A stretch of 10,198 nt of DNA from Burkholderiales bacterium. Its GTDB lineage: Bacteria; Pseudomonadota; Gammaproteobacteria; Burkholderiales; SG8-39. Below, in pieces: positions 1-5,626 of this stretch. The stretch spans positions 1 to 10,198 of the forward strand of contig CAKKSJ010000431.1 in NCBI GenBank assembly GCA_919902965.1, in the 5' to 3' direction. The stretch's first letter is position 1; every line of letters starts with the position of its first letter. The position numbers were made by a program, and so were the translations under genes. The notes beneath the pieces were generated by a model. The model did no database searches. It saw only the letters and a list, made by a program, of their open reading frames with translations, and had not been told where the DNA came from.

Positions 1-492
1 CTCGCGCGCATGATCGGCCACATCACCTACCTGTCGGACGACGCGATGATGGAAAAATTCGGCCGCAGCCTGCGCTCGGGCGCGATCAACTTCCATTTTG
101 ACGTCGACTTCGAGGTCGAGTCCTATTTGCGCCACCAGGGCGACAAGTTCTCCGAATACTTCGACGCCAATACCTATCTGCTGATCACCCGGGCGCTCGA
201 CTATTTCGACCCGGCGGGCGCATGCGACGGCGACCTGACCCGCGCGCTCGCGCCGGCGAAGGCGCGCTTCCTCGTGGCTTCATTCACTTCGGACTGGCGC
301 TTCGCGCCGGAGCGCTCGCGCGAAATCGTCAAAGCCCTGCTCGACAATCGCGCCGACGTTTGCTACGCGGAAATCGATGCGCCGCACGGACACGATGCCT
401 TCCTGCTCGACGACGCCCGTTACTTCGCGCTGGTGCGGGCCTACTTCGAGAACGTCGCGCGCGAAATCGGAGCGGAGGCGGCCCCGGCATGA
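1..492 (+). CDS. metX: Homoserine O-acyltransferase MetX, C-terminal part
   Basis: MetX activates the hydroxyl of homoserine by transfer of an acetyl or succinyl group, the first committed step of methionine synthesis, in the cytoplasm. The frame is open from base 1, so the start and the nucleophile-serine half lie upstream; about 163 residues remain of a family usually near 380. Counting from the ATG at base 10, the fragment holds the family motif SFTSDWRF with the likely catalytic Asp at residue 95 (codon 292-294) and GHDAFL with the likely catalytic His at residue 128 (codon 391-393). Their 33-residue spacing matches characterised MetX enzymes. The stop TGA overlaps the metW start as ATGA, so the two are one transcription unit. 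Whether the donor is acetyl- or succinyl-CoA cannot be told from this half; proteobacterial MetX beside MetW is often a succinyltransferase. Confidence 0.95.
   Translation, partial: LARMIGHITYLSDDAMMEKFGRSLRSGAINFHFDVDFEVESYLRHQGDKFSEYFDANTYLLITRALDYFDPAGACDGDLTRALAPAKARFLVASFTSDWRFAPERSREIVKALLDNRADVCYAEIDAPHGHDAFLLDDARYFALVRAYFENVAREIGAEAAPA
474..478 (+). promoter_or_regulatory. Shine-Dalgarno of metW inside metX
   Basis: GGAGG lies 10 nt before the ATG at 489 and within the last codons of metX. It supports 489 as the metW start over any of the upstream in-frame codons. Confidence 0.7.
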
Positions 493-1100
493 ACGCCTCG
501 CTCCCTGTTCCGGCGATTGCCGGCCGCGAAGACCTCGCCGCGATCGCCGCCTGGGTGCCGCCAGGCGCGAGCGTGCTCGATCTGGGCTGCGGCGAAGGCC
601 TGCTGCTCAAGTACCTGCAGCAGAGCCGTGATGTGCGCGGCTACGGCATCGAAATCAGCGACGCCAATGTGCTTGCCTGCGTGAAAAACTCAGTCAATGT
701 GATCCAGAGCGACCTGGAGGCGGGCCTGGCAGGTTTTGACGCCGGATCCTTCGATTTCGTCATCCTGTCGCAGACGCTGCAGGCCATGCACCATACTGAG
801 GAAATCATCATGGAGATCCTGCGCGTCGGACGCCAGGGCATCGTCTCCTTCCCCAATTTCGGCTACTGGCCGCAGCGGCTGCAGATCATGCGCGGGCGCA
901 TGCCGCTCTCCGATGTGCTGCCCTACCTCTGGTACAACACGCCCAATGTGCATCTGTGCACGCTGACGGACTTCGAGGATTTTTGCGCCGCCCACGGCGT
1001 GCGCATCCTCGAGCGCATCGTCATGCAGGAAGACCGGCGCATCCGCTTTGCGCCGAACCTGCGCGGCAGCGTGGCGGTTTACCGCTTCGAGAAATCCTGA
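489..1100 (+). CDS. metW: Methionine biosynthesis protein MetW
   Basis: MetW is a 203-residue protein of the class I SAM-dependent methyltransferase fold, genetically linked to MetX and needed with it for methionine synthesis in several proteobacteria. Its exact biochemical role is less settled than that of MetX; one proposal is that it supports MetX activity. The glycine-rich SAM-binding motif I is at residues 29-37 (VLDLGCGEG), followed by the family-typical GYGIEIS strand, the LSQTLQAM segment around residue 95 and the SFPNFGYW stretch near residue 120. Length fits the family (about 195-205). The frame is open further upstream, but the start at 489 is set by the GGAGG site, the ATGA overlap with metX and the usual N-terminus. 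A small hairpin begins two bases after the stop. Confidence 0.95.
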   Translation: MNASLPVPAIAGREDLAAIAAWVPPGASVLDLGCGEGLLLKYLQQSRDVRGYGIEISDANVLACVKNSVNVIQSDLEAGLAGFDAGSFDFVILSQTLQAMHHTEEIIMEILRVGRQGIVSFPNFGYWPQRLQIMRGRMPLSDVLPYLWYNTPNVHLCTLTDFEDFCAAHGVRILERIVMQEDRRIRFAPNLRGSVAVYRFEKS

Positions 1101-1101
1101 G

Positions 1102-1127
1102 CGGTATTTGCGGGACCCCGAATACCG
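1102..1127 (+). repeat. Inverted repeat just after the metW stop
   Basis: CGGTATT (1102-1108) pairs with AATACCG (1121-1127), and an inner CGG/CCG pair (1111-1113 with 1118-1120) closes a GACC loop with two bulged bases. It starts two bases after the metW stop, where a terminator would be expected, but only TTGC follows, so a Rho-independent role is weakly supported. Confidence 0.5.
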
Positions 1128-1158
1128 TTGCATCGCCAGAGGCCCGGGTTTTAACCAA

Positions 1159-1209
1159 GATCGTCGATAGCGCACGGATGTGCTTTTCATCCGTGCGCCA
1201 TCGACGATC
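1159..1209. repeat. Long inverted repeat (hairpin 1) with TGCTTTT loop
   Basis: A 51-nt near-perfect palindrome. GATCGTCGAT (1159-1168) pairs with ATCGACGATC (1200-1209). After one A-C mismatch (1169/1199), GCGCACGGATG (1170-1180) pairs with CATCCGTGCGC (1188-1198). That gives 21 of 22 positions paired around the 7-nt loop TGCTTTT (1181-1187). No run of T follows on either strand, so it is not a textbook terminator. The loop is identical, on the opposite strand, to that of the hairpin at 1314-1360. Confidence 0.85.
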
Positions 1210-1285
1210 CGCGCGGACGGGCCGCCGCCCGCGCAAGTTTGATCACTGCCACTCGATGTGTCGTCCTGGGTTGATCGATGCCGAG

Positions 1286-1315
1286 TTGGCGCCCGTTGCG
1301 CGCTCCGCGCGCCAA
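1286..1315. repeat. GC-rich inverted repeat
   Basis: TTGGCGC (1286-1292) pairs with GCGCCAA (1309-1315). A competing GCGCGC-TCC-GCGCGC hairpin lies at 1298-1312. It abuts and shares two bases with the next inverted repeat, so the two could form alternative structures. Confidence 0.5.
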
Positions 1316-1360
1316 CCGCTTTTTCGGTGCGGAAAAAGCATCCGCACCGAAAAAGCGGTT
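1314..1360. repeat. Perfect 20-bp inverted repeat (hairpin 2), AAAAGCA loop
   Basis: The arm at 1314-1333 (starts AACCGCTTTTTCGG) is an exact reverse complement of 1341-1360, closing a 7-nt loop AAAAGCA (1334-1340). Read on the minus strand the loop is TGCTTTT, as in hairpin 1. Each arm contains an internal five-base A or T run, but no T run follows the stem on either strand. It lies 30 bp beyond the ampG stop and may help end ampG transcription, or be a dispersed chromosomal palindrome. Confidence 0.85.
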
Positions 1361-1390
1361 ATGAATAAAAGCAATAAACGGGGCGTCGGT

Positions 1391-2641
1391 TCAAGCTGTT
1401 TGCGGCTGCGCCTGCTCCACCGCGGCGATCTGCTCACGCATGCGCCACACCAGCCACAGCCCGGGGAGCGCGGCGATAAAGGTGATGACGAAGAAAAAGG
1501 CCCATCCCCAGGCCTCGACCAGTCCGCCGGTGACCGGTCCGAACAGGATGCGTCCGAGTGAGGCGATTGCCGACAGCAGCGCGTATTGCGTGGCGCTGAA
1601 GTTGTGGTTGCACAGGGCCATGGCAAACGCGACAAAGGCCGCGGTGCCCATGCCGCTGGCGAGGTTTTCGAAACCGACCGCGAACACCAGCAATGGGTAG
1701 CTCTTGCCGGCCAAGGCGAGCAGCGCAAACGACAGGTTGGAGATCGCCTGCAGCGCGCCGAACAATAGCAGCGCGCGAACCAGGCTCATGCGCACCAGCA
1801 GCAGCCCGCCGAGCAGGCCGCCAACCAGCAGCGAAACCAGTCCCAGGGCTTTATTGATGGTACCGACATCGGTGAGCGAGAAGCCGACGCCGCGAATCAG
1901 AAATGCGGTGGTCAGCGTGCCGGCAAGGGCGTCGCCGAATTTGTACAAGGCGATCAGGGCGAGCAGTTGCAGCGCGCCGGACCGCGACATGAGGTCGCGC
2001 AGCGGTTCGACCACCGCAGCGCGCAAGCTGCGCGGCGGCGTTCCGCGCAGCGCGGGCTCGGGTGCGGCGAAACTGGTCATCAAGCCGACGCCCATCAACG
2101 CAGCCATGACAAAAAACGTCTGCCGCCAGCCGATCTGGTCGGCAAGGATCAGCGCGAGCCCGCCCGAGGCCAGCATCGCAATGCGGTAGCCGAGCACGCT
2201 CACCGCGGCACCCATGCCGCGTTCCTTCGCCGGCAGCAAGTCGGTGCGGTAGGCGTCGATGACGATGTCCTGCGACGCCGACGCAAACGCCACCCACAGG
2301 GCCAGGCAGCCGAGCAGCCACAGATTCGCGTTCGGCGACGAAACCGCCATGCCGGCAATGCCCGCGACCAGGGCCAACTGGGTGAGCAGCATCCAGCCGC
2401 GGCGGCGGCCGAGAAACGGCGGCACATAGCGGTCCATCAAGGGTGACCAGAGAAACTTGAGCAGATAAGGGATGCCTATCCATGAAAACCAGGCGATGGT
2501 CATGATGTCCGTGCCGGACACGGTGAGCCAGGCTTGCAGCGTGCCCCCGGTCAGCGCCAGCGGCAGTCCGGAGGAAAATCCGAGCAGCAGAACGGCGGCG
2601 ATGCGCGGGCTGCGCAGGATCTCCAGATAGGGCGAAGACAT
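1391..2641 (-). CDS. ampG: AmpG-type muropeptide permease (MFS)
   Basis: AmpG is an inner-membrane major-facilitator transporter that brings GlcNAc-anhydro-MurNAc(-peptides) from the periplasm into the cytoplasm for murein recycling; in many bacteria this also feeds AmpR-controlled beta-lactamase induction. The 416 residues are strongly hydrophobic, consistent with about 12 membrane segments. AmpG-type signatures are LGFSSGLPLALTGGTLQAWL at 20-39, the charged loop from D70 through GRRRGW (78-83), and SASQDIVIDAYRTDLL at 121-136. It is shorter than E. coli AmpG (491), which carries extra C-terminal segments. The start at 2641 begins the usual short N-terminus before the first helix; only a weak AGGT site (2654-2657) lies upstream. 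It is convergent with metW and divergent from the small membrane-protein cluster. No ampR or beta-lactamase gene is in the window. A related sugar or peptide MFS carrier is the main alternative. Confidence 0.9.
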   Translation of the reverse strand: MSSPYLEILRSPRIAAVLLLGFSSGLPLALTGGTLQAWLTVSGTDIMTIAWFSWIGIPYLLKFLWSPLMDRYVPPFLGRRRGWMLLTQLALVAGIAGMAVSSPNANLWLLGCLALWVAFASASQDIVIDAYRTDLLPAKERGMGAAVSVLGYRIAMLASGGLALILADQIGWRQTFFVMAALMGVGLMTSFAAPEPALRGTPPRSLRAAVVEPLRDLMSRSGALQLLALIALYKFGDALAGTLTTAFLIRGVGFSLTDVGTINKALGLVSLLVGGLLGGLLLVRMSLVRALLLFGALQAISNLSFALLALAGKSYPLLVFAVGFENLASGMGTAAFVAFAMALCNHNFSATQYALLSAIASLGRILFGPVTGGLVEAWGWAFFFVITFIAALPGLWLVWRMREQIAAVEQAQPQTA

Positions 2642-2716
2642 GCCGCCGATTCTACCTGCGTTATGGCCAGAAAAGGTTGATTTAACGAGAGAAAGCCGGT
2701 AGGCTTGAGGTCTTCC

Positions 2717-2740
2717 GCCAGCGTTTTGGCCAGCGTTTTG
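2717..2740. repeat. 12-bp tandem duplication in the leader of the DUF883 gene
   Basis: Two exact, adjacent copies of GCCAGCGTTTTG (2717-2728 and 2729-2740) lie in the 137-bp divergent gap between ampG and the DUF883 gene, about 40 bp before that gene's ATG. A weak possible promoter for the cluster lies just upstream (TTGATT 2677-2682, 17 bp, TAGGCT 2700-2705), but its -10 is poor. Confidence 0.7.
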
Positions 2741-2762
2741 GCGAGAGCGGAAAATTCCAGCC

Positions 2763-2769
2763 AGAGAGG
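2763..2769 (+). promoter_or_regulatory. Shine-Dalgarno of the DUF883 gene
   Basis: AGAGAGG stands 9 nt before the ATG at 2779 and fixes that start. It is the only clear ribosome binding site in the four-gene cluster, so the downstream genes probably rely on translational coupling. Confidence 0.65.
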
Positions 2770-2778
2770 CAATACATC

Positions 2779-3090
2779 ATGAACAGCAATATTGAAATAT
2801 CCCGGGAAAAGCTCGCATCCGACATGCGCATCGTTATCGCAGACGCGGAGGAATTGCTGCGCGCAACCGCCGGCCAAGTGGGAGAAAAAGCGGTGGTCGC
2901 GCGTGAACGCATCCAGGAAAGCCTGCGCGTCGCCAAGGACAAGCTGGCCCGGGCCGAAGAAGTCATGGTCGACAAAACCAAGGCTGCGGCGCGCGCCACC
3001 GACGACTATGTACACGATCATCCCTGGGGCGCGGTCGGCATCGCCGGCGCCATCGGGCTGGTCATCGGCATGTTGATCAGCCGCCGCTAG
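2779..3090 (+). CDS. DUF883 / ElaB-YqjD family tail-anchored protein
   Basis: A 103-residue protein of the ElaB/YqjD/DUF883 family. In E. coli these are stationary-phase inner-membrane proteins with a single C-terminal membrane anchor, and YqjD has been reported to bind ribosomes. Residues 1-75 are a charged, amphipathic, probably helical region rich in Lys, Arg, Glu and Ala. The family signature DDYVHDHPW (75-83) leads into a glycine-rich membrane segment (about 83-100) that ends in SRR. First gene of a head-to-tail set with the YqjE-like gene starting 2 bp after its stop, mirroring yqjD-yqjE-yqjK of E. coli. It has a good ribosome binding site. Family assignment is firm; ribosome association here is inferred by homology only. 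Confidence 0.9.
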   Translation: MNSNIEISREKLASDMRIVIADAEELLRATAGQVGEKAVVARERIQESLRVAKDKLARAEEVMVDKTKAAARATDDYVHDHPWGAVGIAGAIGLVIGMLISRR

Positions 3091-3092
3091 TC

Positions 3093-3485
3093 ATGGCGGT
3101 AAGGGAAGGCGCCGCCGCGCGCGGCGGCCTTCTGCACTCGATCAAGCATCTGGCGCACACCCTGCTCGGCGCGGCGGGTACACGCCTTGAAATCTTCGCC
3201 ACCGAACTCGAGGAAGAGCGGCTGCGGCTGGAACAACTCCTGCTCATCGCCCTGGGCGCGGCGATCTGCCTGAGCATGGCCATGGTGCTGTGCGTCGCTT
3301 TCGTGCTGGTTTATTTCTGGGACACGCACCGCCTGCTCACTGTCGGGCTGCTCGCTCTGGCGTTCATGGTCATGGCCGGCGCGCTGGGCTGGAACCTGCG
3401 CGCACGCGTGAAGTCGCGGCCCAAGCCTTTCCTGATTACGCGCGGCGAGTTGGCCAAGGACGGCGCCATGCTGCGCGAACCCTGA
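3093..3485 (+). CDS. YqjE-type membrane protein ('phage holin family')
   Basis: A 130-residue integral membrane protein resembling the YqjE / putative Actinobacterial Holin-X type family. The N-terminal half (about 15-48) is an amphipathic helical stretch with the acidic run ATELEEERLRLEQ. Two membrane segments follow (about 49-75 and 81-101), then a short basic tail. The family's 'holin' label comes from similarity in topology; no endolysin or phage gene is nearby, and its place between DUF883 and YqjK-like genes marks it as a housekeeping envelope gene. Start ATG lies 2 bp after the DUF883 stop without a recognisable Shine-Dalgarno, so translation is probably coupled. Molecular function is unknown. 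Confidence 0.87.
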   Translation: MAVREGAAARGGLLHSIKHLAHTLLGAAGTRLEIFATELEEERLRLEQLLLIALGAAICLSMAMVLCVAFVLVYFWDTHRLLTVGLLALAFMVMAGALGWNLRARVKSRPKPFLITRGELAKDGAMLREP

Positions 3486-3487
3486 AT

Positions 3488-3775
3488 ATGAACCAACGCC
3501 TCGCCGCAATCGAAGCCAAGCGCACGCGCCTGCTCGAGCGCGCCGCGCGCGAACGCGCCGACGTGGCGCAGACGCTGCGGCTATGGGAGCAGCCGCTGGG
3601 CTTCGTCGACAGCTGCATCGAGGCCGTCCGTTTTGTCATCGCGCGCCCGCCCCTCGTGGCCGGCGCCGCGCTCGTGCTGGCGCTGTTGCGCCCGCGCAGC
3701 GCGATCAAATGGGCGCAACGCGCGTTCGCCCTGTGGCAGGGCTATCGCTGGCTCAAACAAAAGGCAGTGGTTTAG
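3488..3775 (+). CDS. YqjK-like small membrane protein
   Basis: A 95-residue basic protein matching the YqjK pattern: an N-terminal charged helix (MNQRLAAIEAKRTRLLERAA), then REIADV-like residues leading to a central LWEQPLGFVD stretch, a single hydrophobic segment (about 54-68), and a Trp/Arg-rich tail (AFALWQGYRWLKQK). The ATG at 3488 is 2 bp after the YqjE-like stop. The frame extends upstream inside the yqjE-like gene, but that part is overlap without family character. Function is unknown; order DUF883, YqjE, YqjK as in E. coli supports the call. The family assignment rests partly on position, since sequence conservation in YqjK is weak. Confidence 0.75.
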   Translation: MNQRLAAIEAKRTRLLERAARERADVAQTLRLWEQPLGFVDSCIEAVRFVIARPPLVAGAALVLALLRPRSAIKWAQRAFALWQGYRWLKQKAVV

Positions 3776-3778
3776 CGC

Positions 3779-4093
3779 ATGCGCAGGCCCGTCATTGTCC
3801 GGTCCGTGATGGATATAATGGATCGGGAGCGAAAATATGTCCTCGGTGAAGTCGTGCAGATAACCGGCTTGATGCCGCTGCTGATGAAGCCGCGCAACCG
3901 GCAGAAATGGTCTCCCGAGGACAAGCGCCAGATCGTCAACCACCTGCGCCGCCTGTCCATGGTCAGCCCCTATCTCGCGGTGATGGTGATGCCCGGTTCG
4001 TTTGTCGTGCTGCCGGCGCTCGCCTGGTGGCTGGACCGGCGCCGGCAGAACAAGCTGCGCAAGGATTTGCCGCCGGGCAGCAGCACCGCGTAA
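3779..4093 (+). CDS. Uncharacterised one-helix basic membrane protein
   Basis: I cannot assign a family name. The 104-residue product has an N-terminal hydrophobic patch (GLMPLLMKP, 30-38), a charged helix (RQKWSPEDKRQIVNHLRRLS, 41-60), one strong membrane segment (about 62-85, containing MPGSFVVLPALAWW) and a positively charged end (LDRRRQNKLRK). The positive flank suggests the C-terminus stays in the cytoplasm. The GSFxxLP-rich helix after a basic region is faintly like LETM1-type proteins, but that is speculation. Start 3779 is 3 bp after the YqjK-like stop and would fit coupling; ATGs at 3809 and 3818 in the same frame are possible, none with a good Shine-Dalgarno. Coding is supported by tight spacing, the membrane profile, and termination just before convergent xth. 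Confidence 0.7.
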   Translation: MRRPVIVRSVMDIMDRERKYVLGEVVQITGLMPLLMKPRNRQKWSPEDKRQIVNHLRRLSMVSPYLAVMVMPGSFVVLPALAWWLDRRRQNKLRKDLPPGSSTA

Positions 4094-4155
4094 GAATATC
4101 GGCGGTCAGTGGCCGAGTTGCGCTCAGTACCAGAATCCGACAACGGACGCCGGCC

Positions 4156-4932
4156 CTACGGTTTCCAATCGTAATCGATCGTCAGCGGCGCGTGGTCGCT
4201 GAAGCGCTGCACCTTGTAGATCGCCTCGGCCTTGGCGCGCGCCGCGATTCCCGGCGTGGCAATTTGATAGTCGATGCGCCAGCCCACGTTCTTGGCCCAG
4301 GCCTGGCCGCGGTTCGACCACCAGGTGTATTGTTCCGGCTGCTGATTGAGGCGCCGGAACACGTCGACCCAGCCACACTGGTCGAACACCTCGCCCAGCC
4401 AGGCGCGCTCTTCTGGCAGGAAGCCGGAATTCTTCTGGTTGCTGCGCCAGTTCTTCAGATCGATTTCCTTGTGCGCGATATTCCAATCGCCGCAGATCAG
4501 GACTTCGCGGCCGCTCGCTTTCAGTCCGGCAAGATGCGGCATGAATTCGCGCAGGAAGCGGAACTTCGCCTGCTGGCGTTCGTCCGAACTCGAGCCCGAG
4601 GGCAGATAGACCGAGATCACGCTGAGATTGCCGAAGTCGGCGCGCAGATAGCGGCCTTCATTGTCAAATTCCCTGGAACCAAAGCCGCTGATGGTTTTGT
4701 CCGGCGCCCTGCGGCAATAGAGGCCAACGCCGCTATAGCCCTTTTTTTCAGCGCAGCTGAAATGACCGGAATAGGGTGCGGGATTGAGAATTGCTGGCGC
4801 AAGGTCGGCCAGTTGCGCCTTCACTTCCTGCATGCAGACCACATCCGCGTTCTGTGCAGCAAGCCAGTCGAGCAGACCTTTGCTGACCGCCGAGCGTATG
4901 CCGTTGAGGTTAAGCGTGATAATGCGTAACAT
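4156..4932 (-). CDS. xth: Exodeoxyribonuclease III (AP endonuclease)
   Basis: A 258-residue Mg-dependent nuclease of the exonuclease III / APE1 family. It cleaves abasic sites and degrades one strand of duplex DNA 3' to 5' in base-excision repair. Family motifs appear in order: LNLNGIRSA at 7-15, MQEVK at 34-38 (metal ligand Glu36), YLPSGS at 109-114, GDWNIAH at 148-154 (Asp149, Asn151), the aromatic loop TWWSNRG and GWRIDYQ (Asp221), and the terminal SDHAPL at 245-250 with catalytic Asp246/His247. All expected active-site residues are present and length is normal (E. coli 268). It is convergent with the small membrane-protein cluster and divergent from pyrE with a 43-bp gap. The start 4932 gives the standard MLRIIT N-terminus, though no Shine-Dalgarno is visible. 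I see no convincing terminator in the gap 4094-4155. Confidence 0.96.
   Translation of the reverse strand: MLRIITLNLNGIRSAVSKGLLDWLAAQNADVVCMQEVKAQLADLAPAILNPAPYSGHFSCAEKKGYSGVGLYCRRAPDKTISGFGSREFDNEGRYLRADFGNLSVISVYLPSGSSSDERQQAKFRFLREFMPHLAGLKASGREVLICGDWNIAHKEIDLKNWRSNQKNSGFLPEERAWLGEVFDQCGWVDVFRRLNQQPEQYTWWSNRGQAWAKNVGWRIDYQIATPGIAARAKAEAIYKVQRFSDHAPLTIDYDWKP
4904..4932 (+). promoter_or_regulatory. Possible pyrE promoter inside the xth 5' end
   Basis: TTGAGG (4904-4909), a 17-bp spacer and TAACAT (4927-4932) give 4/6 matches to each sigma-70 hexamer. The xth-pyrE gap is only 43 bp, so pyrE signals would have to overlap the xth reading frame. Prediction only. Confidence 0.25.
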
Positions 4933-4964
4933 GACTGGGTATCAGGCGCCGAGCTGCGCGCACC

Positions 4965-4968
4965 AGGA
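4965..4968 (+). promoter_or_regulatory. Shine-Dalgarno of pyrE
   Basis: AGGA stands 7 nt before the ATG at 4976. It decides this start, because the frame remains open back to 4784 with several upstream ATGs that overlap xth on the other strand. Confidence 0.6.
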
Positions 4969-4975
4969 TCGGCAA

Positions 4976-5626
4976 ATGACGGATTTTCGCAAAGAATTCA
5001 TCTCCTTCTGCATCGATAGCGGCGTGCTGCGTTTCGGCCAGTTCAAGACCAAGGCCGGACGCATGTCGCCGTATTTTTTTGATGCCGGCTTGTTCAATGA
5101 CGGTGCGAAGCTCGGTCGTCTCGGCCAATTCTACGCGAAAGCCATCCTCGCCGCGGACCGGCCTTTCGACATGCTGTTCGGTCCCGCTTACAAAGGCATA
5201 CCACTGGTAGCAAGCGTGGCCATCGCACTGGCCCAGGCCGGACATAACGTCGCCTACAGCTTCAACCGCAAGGAGGCAAAGGACCACGGCGAGGGCGGGC
5301 GAACCATAGGCGCGCCGCTCGCCGGACGGGTGTTGATCGTCGACGACGTGATTTCCGCGGGCATTTCGGTGCGCGAATCGGTCCAGCTGATTGAAGCCGG
5401 GGGCGCGAGCGCCTGCGGCGTGGTCATTGCGCTGGACCGGCTCGAGCGCGGCGCCGGCGCGCGCTCGGCAGTGCAGGAAGTGCGCGAGAATTTCGGTCTG
5501 CCGGTGATCGCCATCGCCGACCTCGACGACCTGGTGAAATTTCTCGAAGCGAAACCCGACCTGGCGCAGGCGCTGATCGAAATCGAACACTATCGCCAAC
5601 TCTACGGAGCAGACACTCATGCTTAA
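4976..5626 (+). CDS. pyrE: Orotate phosphoribosyltransferase
   Basis: PyrE condenses orotate with PRPP to make OMP, the fifth step of pyrimidine synthesis, in the cytoplasm. The protein has 216 residues (E. coli 213). The N-terminus has GVLRFGQFKTKAGRMSPYFF (16-35) with the conserved Lys26. FGPAYKGIPL at 68-77 holds Lys73. The flexible catalytic loop FNRKEAKDHGEGG (96-108) carries Arg98, Lys99, Lys102 and His104. The PRPP-binding signature VLIVDDVISAGIS is at 119-131. All expected active-site residues are seen. The stop overlaps the next gene, for a DUF4124 protein, by 8 bp, so the two are probably cotranscribed. I see no attenuator with a U-run upstream such as enterobacterial pyrE has. Confidence 0.97.
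   Translation: MTDFRKEFISFCIDSGVLRFGQFKTKAGRMSPYFFDAGLFNDGAKLGRLGQFYAKAILAADRPFDMLFGPAYKGIPLVASVAIALAQAGHNVAYSFNRKEAKDHGEGGRTIGAPLAGRVLIVDDVISAGISVRESVQLIEAGGASACGVVIALDRLERGAGARSAVQEVRENFGLPVIAIADLDDLVKFLEAKPDLAQALIEIEHYRQLYGADTHA
5606..5609 (+). promoter_or_regulatory. Shine-Dalgarno of the DUF4124 gene inside pyrE
   Basis: GGAG lies 9 nt before the ATG at 5619, within the last codons of pyrE. It supports a start that overlaps the pyrE stop by 8 bp. Confidence 0.6.

Noticed and set aside
222..488. An N-terminal extension of metW to 222.
   Set aside because: The extra residues lie over metX in another frame and are Arg/Ala-rich. GGAGG and the ATGA overlap mark 489 as the start.
1159..1360. 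Insertion-sequence ends or a MITE bounded by the two hairpins.
   Set aside because: The hairpin arms differ from one another, so they are not terminal inverted repeats of one element, and I see no flanking target duplication or transposase fragment between them.
1101..1390. A small protein gene in the metW-ampG gap.
   Set aside because: The open frames here read through from metW or ampG in shadow frames, lack ribosome binding sites and cross the palindromes; I see no credible coding start.
3093..3485. A prophage signal from the 'phage holin family' label.
   Set aside because: No endolysin, capsid, integrase or attachment site is near. Neighbours match the chromosomal yqjD-yqjE-yqjK arrangement.
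3907..4929. A 340-codon plus-strand frame across the fourth membrane-protein gene and opposite xth.
   Set aside because: xth on the minus strand has every active-site motif. The plus-strand frame overlaps two supported genes and resembles no protein family I know.
4784..4975. An N-terminal extension of pyrE to 4784.
   Set aside because: It would overlap the xth 5' end on the other strand. PyrE length and N-terminus match the family when starting at 4976, which also has AGGA upstream.
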